DNA from: an uncultured Christensenellaceae bacterium
Lineage (GTDB): Bacteria; Bacillota; Clostridia; Christensenellales; UBA3700
DNA length: 11,508 nucleotides
Reading direction: 5' to 3'
NCBI GenBank assembly: GCA_910588015.1
Contig: CAJUOK010000011.1
Span: 1 to 11,508 of the forward strand
Shown here: one piece after another, positions 1 through 6,191 of the stretch
Numbering within the stretch: position 1 is the stretch's first letter
Layout: every line of letters starts with the position of its first letter
Translations under genes and position numbers: made by a program
Notes under the pieces: generated by a model
Databases searched by the model: none
What the model saw: the letters and a program-made list of their open reading frames with translations, nothing else
Told to the model about the DNA's origin: nothing

Positions 1-52
1 CTCGACCTCTAGCGTGACAGGCTAGCGTTCTAACCAACTGAACTACCGAGCC
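1..52 (-). tRNA. tRNA-Asp (anticodon GTC), 3' part missing
   Basis: Read on the minus strand from 52, the sequence gives acceptor strand GGCTCGG, then TA, a D-arm with stem GTTC, an anticodon stem CTAGC/GCTAG and the loop CTGTCAC. The anticodon is GTC (plus positions 16-18), which reads aspartate codons. The window ends in the variable region, so the T-arm and the 3' acceptor strand lie outside. It is the third tRNA in the cluster, 26 bp after the CAT tRNA, and is probably processed from the same transcript. Confidence 0.93.
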
Positions 53-78
53 AATTCCATTTAATATCTATTAAATTG

Positions 79-155
79 TGGTGGACCATCAAGGACTCGA
101 ACCTTGGACCGACCGGTTATGAGCCGGTTGCTCTAACCAACTGAGCTAATGGTCC
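79..155 (-). tRNA. tRNA with CAT anticodon (elongator Met or Ile2)
   Basis: This is a complete 77-nt cloverleaf with encoded CCA. The acceptor GGACCAT pairs with ATGGTCC, the D-stem is GCTC/GAGC, the anticodon stem is ACCGG/CCGGT around loop CTCATAA, and the T-stem is CAAGG/CCTTG. The anticodon CAT is at plus positions 119-121. The anticodon stem lacks the three consecutive G-C pairs of an initiator, and the acceptor end is fully paired, so it is not tRNA-fMet. Elongator methionine tRNA and the isoleucine tRNA whose C34 is converted to lysidine by TilS both carry CAT in the gene. I cannot separate them with certainty by eye. Confidence 0.95.
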
Positions 156-178
156 GCAATCTTGTCGGCTTTTAAGTT

Positions 179-255
179 TGGTCGGGGTGAAGAGACTTGA
201 ACTCCCGGCCCCATGGTCCCAAACCACGTGCGCTACCAAACTGCGCTACACCCCG
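179..255 (-). tRNA. tRNA-Pro (anticodon TGG)
   Basis: This is a complete 77-nt tRNA with encoded CCA. The acceptor CGGGGTG pairs with CACCCCG, the D-stem is GCGC/GCGC, the anticodon stem is CGTGG/CCATG around loop TTTGGGA, and the T-arm is GGGAG/CTCTT with two G-U pairs. The anticodon TGG lies at plus positions 219-221, so it can read CCN proline codons by wobble. It is the first gene of the tRNA cluster: its 5' end is 24 bp below the -10 box at 279-284, and the next tRNA begins 23 bp after its end. Confidence 0.96.
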
Positions 256-278
256 ACGTGAACATCTGCGACTACTCA

Positions 279-307
279 AATATACTATATTCTCAAAAGT
301 TTGTCAA
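279..307 (-). promoter_or_regulatory. Sigma-A type promoter of the tRNA cluster
   Basis: On the minus strand a perfect -35 box TTGACA (302-307) is followed by a 17-bp spacer and the -10 box TATATT (279-284). The predicted start, around 272, lies about 17 nt before the mature 5' end of tRNA-Pro, as expected for a short 5' leader removed by RNase P. The sequence is AT-rich around the boxes. This is the best promoter match in the window, and it suggests the tRNAs are transcribed independently of the upstream ispH operon. Confidence 0.85.
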
Positions 308-336
308 GGATTTTTTATATACTTTTAGACTTTTTT

Positions 337-361
337 TCGGAGTCGTTTTTATCGACTCCGA
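337..361. repeat. Perfect 9-bp inverted repeat after the ispH-S1 gene
   Basis: TCGGAGTCG (337-345) and CGACTCCGA (353-361) form a perfect 9-bp stem with a 7-nt T-rich loop, 13 bp after the ispH-S1 stop codon and 29 bp before the tRNA -35 box. The position fits an operon terminator. However, in the minus-strand transcript the stem is followed by an A-run rather than a U-run, and on the plus strand the T-run precedes the stem. It is therefore not a canonical intrinsic terminator. It may instead protect the mRNA 3' end or act in Rho-dependent termination; the function is inference. Confidence 0.6.
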
Positions 362-374
362 CAGTCATAAAATA

Positions 375-2567
375 TCAGTCTTTGATATCCAATTTGAGAC
401 CTTTGAACAAGTCTGCCATAGTTGCGGTAGCATTGTTATCTTCGCTCGACCAAGAAGAAATTTCCTCTTCTTCTTTCTTTGCGCTTCTCTGCTTTCTTGG
501 AGCGGTAACAGCTTGAGCATCAAATTTCTTAGCATTTTTCTTTGCTCTCTTTTCCTTTGCCTCTTGATAGTCTTCTTCCGTAACAACCGTATCCTCAACA
601 ACTTTTTCTTCCTTTGCAATCAATGCCTTTATAGAAAGAGTAATTCTGTTATCTTCAAATCTAATGATTTGAGCCGTTACGCTATCGCCTACTTTAAGTA
701 CATCGGCAGGATTTTTGGTATAGCTGTGAGAAATTTCAGACACGGGAACAAGTCCGTCGATATTGTCTTCTATCAAAACGAATGCGCCGTAATCTTTAAC
801 GTCTCTAACCGTACCCGTTATAACGCTACCGACAGGATATTTTTCGAAAGCAATCTCATAAGGTTTCTTTTGAAGTTGCTTATAGCCAAGCTTAACTTTA
901 TTGCTTTCTCTGCTTACAAAACGAATGATGAATTCATACGTCTTACCTATCTCAAAGACTTCGCTTGCTGGAACGTCTTTATTATAAGAAGCGTCGCTGT
1001 TGTGAACCAAGCAATCAAATCCGTTGACGTTGACGAATGCGCCGAACTCCGCAAATCTCTTTACTTTGCCCTTAACAATCTTATCTTTTTCAAAAGAAGC
1101 CCACATTTCGTCTTCTTTCTTCTGCTTTTCTTCTTCCAAAATAACTTTTTGAGAAGCAATAAAAGATTTTTTCGCCTTTACGTCAATTTCCTTTTCAGGG
1201 TCGTCCTTATTGGATTTAATCAAACGCAATCTCAACGGCTTATTCAAATACTTGGGCAAATCTGCTTCGGTAACGTAAGCGATTTTGATTTGAGACGCGG
1301 GCACGAATATAGTATATCCGCCGTAATAACCTTTAAGTCCGTTTTTCGTAACTTCGGTCATCGTCATAGTAAATTCCGGTTGAGAAAGCATTTCGACAGC
1401 GTCGCTGTTTTCTTTATTACGCTTATCAACAGCCTTCTTGGAAAAATATATATACTCTTTTGGAAGAGATTTTAACGTTTTTTCAATAACGACAGCGGAA
1501 AACTTATCATCCTTTTTATAATTTTCCGGATTATAATCCACTCCGTCGATTTCTGCATCGTCTTTGCACACAAAGCCGTCTTTCTTACCGCCGAAGCTTA
1601 CGGCTATGCCTTCGTCGTTTGCAGAAATAACCGTACAAGTATACGTTCTTCCAGCTTTGACGTTCATAGACTTATCGCTTTGCGTAGCGTTCAAAAGCGC
1701 GCCAAATGCGTCCTCCTTTGCAGTTTCGGTCTCAATTTTATTGATTTCTTGAGAGTCTTTCATTAGATTTTTTACCTCCTCAATCAACTCTGGTGGAGTT
1801 GATGCGCCGGCAACTATGCCGATTTTTATATTTTTATTCACTTTAACCGACTGCAAATCGGTTGTTGTTTCTATCAAAAAAGTGTTTGAGCAGTTCTTTT
1901 GACAAATATCTTGTAATTTACGCGTATTAGAACTGTTTTTACTTCCTACGACAAGCATCAAATCGCACTCTTTACTCAACGATTCGCACTCTTTCTGTCT
2001 ACCTAAAGTAGTATAGCATATCGTATTATTTGTATCAAGCATTTTAATAGTCTTTTGTAAAATTTTGATATATTTTTCTACAATATTATTATCGAAAGTA
2101 GTCTGTACGACAAGGCAATATTCTTTACGGTTGTCAAAGGTCATATCTTTTTCTCCGTTGTATATTATCGCCGTATTTTCGCACCAGCCGTTGGTACCTA
2201 TCACCTCCGGATGCTTTGGGTCCCCGATAATGATAATTTGCTTGCCGTTATCATAATTTTCTTTTACAATTTCGTGAATTTTTTTTACAAAAACGCAAGT
2301 GCAATCTATATATTCTATATTATTTGAATTCAAAAAATCATATATATCTTTGCCCACTCCGTGAGACCTTATTATTACTCTTTTCCCTTTGAGGTCTTCC
2401 AGTCTATTAACAGTATACACGCCTCTGCTTTTCAGCTTTTCGAGCACGACTTCATTATGTATAAGTTCTCCGTAAACATATGCGGGAGTCTCGATATTCA
2501 TAGCTACGTCGACAGCTTTCTTTACGCCTTGGCAAAATCCGCTATTTTTTGCGACCGTTACCGACAT
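375..2567 (-). CDS. ispH: IspH (HMBPP reductase) fused to S1 ribosomal protein-like domains
   Basis: This 730-aa protein joins two enzymes' worth of function. Residues 1-272 are 4-hydroxy-3-methylbut-2-enyl diphosphate reductase, the last MEP-pathway step, a [4Fe-4S] enzyme making IPP and DMAPP. Cluster cysteines are C12 (GFC), C91 (CTC) and C184 (TIC). Substrate residues H37, H69, H119 and E121 (KHPE) and the GSKNSSNT loop at 208-215 are present. Residues about 304-650 hold four S1/OB-fold RNA-binding repeats (about 304-377, 394-470, 495-565, 579-647); the last two are the most typical, and the first two are divergent. The tail 651-730 is strongly charged. The fusion is known in Clostridia, where it supplies the S1-like protein. 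The ATG follows AAGGAG by 10 nt and overlaps the cmk 3' end by 26 bp, so the two are probably translationally coupled. The protein is probably cytoplasmic and partly ribosome-associated (inference). Confidence 0.95.
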   Translation of the reverse strand: MSVTVAKNSGFCQGVKKAVDVAMNIETPAYVYGELIHNEVVLEKLKSRGVYTVNRLEDLKGKRVIIRSHGVGKDIYDFLNSNNIEYIDCTCVFVKKIHEIVKENYDNGKQIIIIGDPKHPEVIGTNGWCENTAIIYNGEKDMTFDNRKEYCLVVQTTFDNNIVEKYIKILQKTIKMLDTNNTICYTTLGRQKECESLSKECDLMLVVGSKNSSNTRKLQDICQKNCSNTFLIETTTDLQSVKVNKNIKIGIVAGASTPPELIEEVKNLMKDSQEINKIETETAKEDAFGALLNATQSDKSMNVKAGRTYTCTVISANDEGIAVSFGGKKDGFVCKDDAEIDGVDYNPENYKKDDKFSAVVIEKTLKSLPKEYIYFSKKAVDKRNKENSDAVEMLSQPEFTMTMTEVTKNGLKGYYGGYTIFVPASQIKIAYVTEADLPKYLNKPLRLRLIKSNKDDPEKEIDVKAKKSFIASQKVILEEEKQKKEDEMWASFEKDKIVKGKVKRFAEFGAFVNVNGFDCLVHNSDASYNKDVPASEVFEIGKTYEFIIRFVSRESNKVKLGYKQLQKKPYEIAFEKYPVGSVITGTVRDVKDYGAFVLIEDNIDGLVPVSEISHSYTKNPADVLKVGDSVTAQIIRFEDNRITLSIKALIAKEEKVVEDTVVTEEDYQEAKEKRAKKNAKKFDAQAVTAPRKQRSAKKEEEEISSWSSEDNNATATMADLFKGLKLDIKD

Positions 2568-4008
2568 TGGAACAAAGCTCCTTACTTTGATTTTTCTTAT
2601 ACCTCAAATATCTTTTTTTACTTCCTCTGCACTGCTCGACAAGTATGTCCATTTCGACGCGCAGTTCTTGCATTTTCTTCAAAATATTTTGCGTCGCGTC
2701 TTCTCTGACATCTCCGATATTCTTATTATAAAACCCGTCAAGCCAAAACGGAGCGCCGACCATAAGCTTATTTCTTTTGAAAATGCCCGTCTTTTTATAA
2801 TAAAGCATAGGAACTATCGGCGCCTTTGCTTTTATTGCAAACGTAGCCACGCCTTGCTTAAACGGCAAAAACTCTTTGCTATTTGACTTATTACGCGTTC
2901 CTTCGGGAAATATCAAAACCGGTCTATTTTTATTAAGAGCGCCCAACACTTTTTTTATAGCGTTGACATCCGCTTCTCCTCTTTTTATAGGAATTGCTCC
3001 CAGTTCCTCTGCAATATTAGCCACGAACTGGCACTTTGTTATTTCGTTTTTCATAACGACGTTGCCGTTTTTCCCCAACAATTTAGAAATTATTACGCAA
3101 GGGTCCAATGCCGAATAATGGTTGCAAATGACAACTGCTTTTGATTTTTTGGGGAAATTATCTTTAAAATATATTTTGGTAATCCAAACGGCTCCCATAA
3201 CCCATCTAACGAACGCCGCCAAGCCCTTATAAAACCAACGATGTTTCGGCTTACTTTTTTTATTCTTTATAGGTTTATTAACTTGCGAATCAACGCTCTT
3301 AATTGGCGTCGCCGCTTCGCCATTCGAAATCTTTGTTTCGCTGTCTTTTTGTATTTCCTTTATCCTATTCAAAATCGCGTCCGCCACTTGCGTCAACGAC
3401 ATATCGGTACTGTCTATCTCAAAAGCGTCTGCGGTCTTTACCAGAGGAGCGAAATCTCTTTTCATATCGTTGAGGTCGCGTTCTCTGACGTCGTCCAATA
3501 TTTGCTCGTAAGTCACTTGCTGTCCCTTTGCGACAAGCTCGTCATATCTTCTTTTGGCTCTTACTGTATCTTTTGCCGTAAGATAAAATTTGAATTCGGA
3601 ATTGGGTAAAACAAAACTCGCAATGTCCCTACCGTCAAGCACCACGTCTTCGGCAGCTGCGATTTTTCTCTGCATTTCTACCAAAAACAGTCTTACTGCA
3701 GGAATTTTAGACACTTCGGAAGCGTACTTTGACATTTCGTGACGTCTGATATCTTGCGAGACGTTAACTCCGTTTAGACAAATAAACTTTTCGTTTCCGT
3801 CTGTAATATATGAAATATTAATATCGTTCAAAAGCGGTTTGACATCTTCTTCAGAAGACGGATTTTTTCCGCAATTGACAACGTAAAGAGCAACCGCCCG
3901 ATACATTGCCCCAGTATCGAGATAAGTAATTCCCAAAGTTTTCGCTACGATTTTGGCAATCGTACTTTTCCCCGCTCCGCTGGGGCCGTCGATAGCGATA
4001 TTTATCAT
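2542..4008 (-). CDS. cmk: Cytidylate kinase fused to lysophosphatidate acyltransferase (Cmk-PlsC)
   Basis: This is a 488-aa two-domain protein. Residues 1-215 are (d)CMP kinase, which phosphorylates CMP/dCMP with ATP. It has the P-loop GPSGAGKST at 8-16, LDTGAMYRA at 30-38, DGRDI at 125-129 and an arginine-rich lid (ERDLNDMKRD) near 176-185. A lysine-rich linker (about 216-255) leads to a PlsC/LPLAT domain that acylates 1-acylglycerol-3-phosphate, with the HX4D motif HYSALD at 297-302 and FPEGTR at 367-372. A hydrophobic stretch near 260-280 may attach it to the membrane. Separate adjacent cmk and plsC genes are common in Clostridia, and here they are one open frame with no stop or good internal start at the junction. 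I chose the ATG at 4008 because GGAGAG lies 5 nt before it; an in-frame ATG at 4026 has no such site. A 70-bp gap without a clear promoter separates it from the flavoprotein gene. Confidence 0.93.
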   Translation of the reverse strand: MINIAIDGPSGAGKSTIAKIVAKTLGITYLDTGAMYRAVALYVVNCGKNPSSEEDVKPLLNDINISYITDGNEKFICLNGVNVSQDIRRHEMSKYASEVSKIPAVRLFLVEMQRKIAAAEDVVLDGRDIASFVLPNSEFKFYLTAKDTVRAKRRYDELVAKGQQVTYEQILDDVRERDLNDMKRDFAPLVKTADAFEIDSTDMSLTQVADAILNRIKEIQKDSETKISNGEAATPIKSVDSQVNKPIKNKKSKPKHRWFYKGLAAFVRWVMGAVWITKIYFKDNFPKKSKAVVICNHYSALDPCVIISKLLGKNGNVVMKNEITKCQFVANIAEELGAIPIKRGEADVNAIKKVLGALNKNRPVLIFPEGTRNKSNSKEFLPFKQGVATFAIKAKAPIVPMLYYKKTGIFKRNKLMVGAPFWLDGFYNKNIGDVREDATQNILKKMQELRVEMDILVEQCRGSKKRYLRYKKNQSKELCSNVGNGRKK

Positions 4009-4078
4009 TCTCTCTCCAATATACATTGATATTTTAAACTATTTAGGCGATTATTGCAATCATTTTATATATAAATGC

Positions 4079-5314
4079 TTAATGAAGTATGCTTTTACTC
4101 ATTTGATGCGCTGTACTAAATGCAATTTGAAGATTAAATCCGCCCGTCAAAGCGTCGACGTCCAACACTTCTCCTATGAAGTACAAATTGTTTATCAACT
4201 TGCTCATCATATTTTTTGGATTAACTTGTTTGCAATCTATTCCGCCCGAGGTAATTATTCCCGCATTGATATTTTCAAGTCCCTTTATTGAAAAAGTCAA
4301 ATTTTTAATAGCGAAAATTAGTCTTTCTCGTTGTTCCTTGGTAACTCCGTTGACAACCTGCCTTTCATTCAGTTTACTTTGTTTCAAGATTTCGCTTACC
4401 AAGGATTTTGGCATTAAAGCGGGCAAAATGTTTTTCAGCTCGACGTTACTCCTTTGAGAAAACTCTCTTATCAGTCGATTTTGGAGTATATCAACGCTTA
4501 AAGCAGGTTTTAAATCTATTGACAACCTATATTTTGCGTCAAATCTGCCTTTATTATAGTGTTTATTGATGAGCGAAGACAACGAAAGTATGATTGGTCC
4601 GCTCACACCGCTGTGCGTAAAAAGCATTTCTCCGAACTGTGAGAAAAGCTTTTTGCCGTCTCTTATTACCGACGCCTCGACGTTTTTCAAACTCAAACCT
4701 TGCAGCCCGTGATTTTCTTCGAGCAATATCGGAACCAACGCTGGCTTTGGCTCAACTATGCTGTGTCCCAATGCCTTTGCCCAAACATAACCGTCTCCCG
4801 TGCTTCCCGTAGCGCAATATGACACGCCTCCCGTAGCGACAACAACTTTATCCGCCAAAACTTTTTCTCCGTTTTGAAGAATCACCGCTTTGACGTCGCC
4901 GTCTATAGCCTCTATGTTTTTTACGCAAGTATTAAGCAAAATATTTACGCTGTTTGATTTAAGAAGTCTTTCAAGGCATTTTATTACGTCGCCCGACTTA
5001 TCGGAATTGGGAAATACTCTGTTGCCTCTCTCAATCTTTAATTTCAATCCGTTGTTTTGGAAAAAATCATACGTATCTTTTGGAGAAAATCCGTACAACG
5101 CCGAAGTCATAAATTTTTCGTTCGTCACAACGTTGGCAAAAAAATCAGGCAAATCACAATAGTTGGTAAGATTACATCTCCCTTTGCCCGTTATAAAAAG
5201 TTTTTTGCCCAATCTTTCGTTTTTTTCTATCATCGTAACTTCCGCGCCGTTTTGAGCAAGCATTACAGCGCACATCATACCGCTTGCTCCTCCGCCTACT
5301 ATCGCAACTTTCAT
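4079..5314 (-). CDS. HI0933/BaiN-family NAD(P)/FAD-dependent oxidoreductase
   Basis: This 411-aa flavoprotein belongs to the HI0933-like family (Pfam HI0933_like). It shows the N-terminal Rossmann motif GGGASG at 7-12, with acidic E30 for the ribose of FAD. The family signature GKGRCNLTN is at 43-51. Further on come VVVATGG, TGSTGDGY, and near the C-terminus TSGGID followed by LYFIGEVLDVDALTGGFNLQ, which closes the FAD site. Length is typical. The substrate of most members is unknown; BaiN is one member linked to bile-acid dehydroxylation, and nothing here supports that role specifically. The start ATG overlaps the surE stop (ATGA), and only a weak purine tract precedes it, so translation probably depends on coupling to surE. 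It is probably cytoplasmic, with no signal peptide visible. Confidence 0.92.
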   Translation of the reverse strand: MKVAIVGGGASGMMCAVMLAQNGAEVTMIEKNERLGKKLFITGKGRCNLTNYCDLPDFFANVVTNEKFMTSALYGFSPKDTYDFFQNNGLKLKIERGNRVFPNSDKSGDVIKCLERLLKSNSVNILLNTCVKNIEAIDGDVKAVILQNGEKVLADKVVVATGGVSYCATGSTGDGYVWAKALGHSIVEPKPALVPILLEENHGLQGLSLKNVEASVIRDGKKLFSQFGEMLFTHSGVSGPIILSLSSLINKHYNKGRFDAKYRLSIDLKPALSVDILQNRLIREFSQRSNVELKNILPALMPKSLVSEILKQSKLNERQVVNGVTKEQRERLIFAIKNLTFSIKGLENINAGIITSGGIDCKQVNPKNMMSKLINNLYFIGEVLDVDALTGGFNLQIAFSTAHQMSKSILH

Positions 5315-6057
5315 ATTAAAATCTCGTCTTTGATTTTTTCGTAGAACTCATAATTATTCCAATCGTTTTTAACAGCAGAAACAGTTATATATCCTTGTTC
5401 GTATAGTACAACGTCGTCCGAAGAAGATGATTTTTCGCTTATTATTGTGCGGCAATGCACTCCATAACCCAAATTTTCTTCATAACGGTAATTTTCTTGA
5501 TAAAATTTAACGCCCAATTTGGCGAACTTAACACCCGTAATTTCTTCCGCCGTTCCTTTTGGAATATTTATATTAAAAATTGTCTGCGCGTCGTCAGGCA
5601 GTAGATTGTAAAGCTTTTTGTAGTTTTGCGCTATAAAATCGCTGGAAAAATCGTAATTAGCCAAATGATAATCTTGAGATACCGCAATAGCTTTAACGTT
5701 GTGAACAGCGCCTTCCAAAGCTGCGTTCACCGTACCCGAATAAAATATATCGGTGCCGAGATTAAATCCTTTGTTGATTCCGCTGATAATCAAATCGGGA
5801 GATTTGTCGACTATTAAATTCAAAGCGACTTTTACGCAATCCGCAGGAGTGCCGTTCACTGCATAGCACTTTACGTTAGGCAAGATATTCAATTCAATGT
5901 AATTTACGTATTCATACAGCGTAAAGGAATGTCCTGTGCCCGACATTTGACATTGCGGCGCAACTACGGTTACGTCGTTGTCAACGCAAAGTTTTTCCGC
6001 CAGTTTCAATATCCCTTGACTGTATATTCCGTCGTCGTTTACCAAAAGTATATTCAT
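5311..6057 (-). CDS. surE: 5'/3'-nucleotidase SurE
   Basis: This 248-aa protein is a SurE metal-dependent phosphatase, which dephosphorylates nucleoside 5'- and 3'-monophosphates and, in some members, short polyphosphate. The N-terminus MNILLVNDDG supplies metal ligands D8 and D9. S39 (QMSGTGHS) and N95 (SGINKGFNLG) complete the site at the positions known from family structures. NGTPADC at 68-74 and YSGTVNAALEG after residue 105 are also family motifs. Length is normal. The start is fixed by homology because the family begins with this motif, yet no Shine-Dalgarno sequence precedes it. A candidate promoter puts the transcript start on the ATG itself. It is the first gene of the operon that runs to ispH-S1, and it overlaps the next gene by 4 bp. 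Confidence 0.96.
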   Translation of the reverse strand: MNILLVNDDGIYSQGILKLAEKLCVDNDVTVVAPQCQMSGTGHSFTLYEYVNYIELNILPNVKCYAVNGTPADCVKVALNLIVDKSPDLIISGINKGFNLGTDIFYSGTVNAALEGAVHNVKAIAVSQDYHLANYDFSSDFIAQNYKKLYNLLPDDAQTIFNINIPKGTAEEITGVKFAKLGVKFYQENYRYEENLGYGVHCRTIISEKSSSSDDVVLYEQGYITVSAVKNDWNNYEFYEKIKDEILI

Positions 6058-6063
6058 ATTTAT

Positions 6064-6092
6064 ATTTTATCAAAAAATAGAATAAATGTAAA
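6064..6092 (-). promoter_or_regulatory. Candidate surE promoter, possibly leaderless
   Basis: On the minus strand TTTACA (6087-6092) is followed by a 17-bp spacer and TAAAAT (6064-6069). Counting from the -10 box, the +1 base would be at 6057, which is the A of the surE ATG. The -35 box sits just beyond the upstream operon's terminator hairpin. The region is very AT-rich, so chance matches are likely; the call rests on spacing and on the lack of a ribosome binding site. Confidence 0.45.
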
Positions 6093-6098
6093 ATAATA

Positions 6099-6134
6099 TA
6101 AGAGAACTCTTGAATTTTAACAAAAGTTCTCTTA
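6099..6134 (-). terminator. Intrinsic terminator of the decarboxylase operon
   Basis: TAAGAGAACT (6099-6108) and AGTTCTCTTA (6125-6134) form a perfect 10-bp stem with a 16-nt loop, 57 bp after the oadA stop. In the minus-strand transcript the stem is followed by a U-rich stretch (TATTATTTTA), interrupted by A residues. On the plus strand no T-run follows. It fits a minus-strand terminator that separates the decarboxylase operon from surE. Confidence 0.7.
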
Positions 6135-6154
6135 ACAACAATATTACTATACGT

Positions 6155-6187
6155 CGCAAAACTTGCGTCAATATGCTTTAATAAAGC
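6155..6187 (-). other. Two small hairpins just after oadA
   Basis: Two short perfect dyads lie between the oadA stop and the terminator. GCTTT/AAAGC has a 3-nt loop (6175-6187) and CGCAA/TTGCG has a 3-nt loop (6155-6167). Neither is followed by a U-run. They could slow exonucleases at the mRNA 3' end, or be chance structures; stems of 5 bp are weak evidence. Confidence 0.3.
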
Positions 6188-6191
6188 TATA

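Noticed and set aside
1..255. The tRNA cluster as an integration site for a mobile element.
   Set aside because: No integrase, no direct repeat of a tRNA 3' end and no foreign-looking genes are visible nearby.
213..1475. A 420-codon open frame on the plus strand, antisense to the S1 part of ispH-S1.
   Set aside because: The product is full of Phe, Arg and Asn in a pattern expected from the reverse complement of the Lys/Glu/Val-rich S1 domains. It also begins inside tRNA-Pro and has no recognisable motif.
2009..2567. Possible loss of function in IspH because the motif around the second cysteine differs from the usual ATCPFV form.
   Set aside because: C12, C91 and the downstream C184 are all in place, with the conserved His and Glu residues, so the enzyme appears intact.
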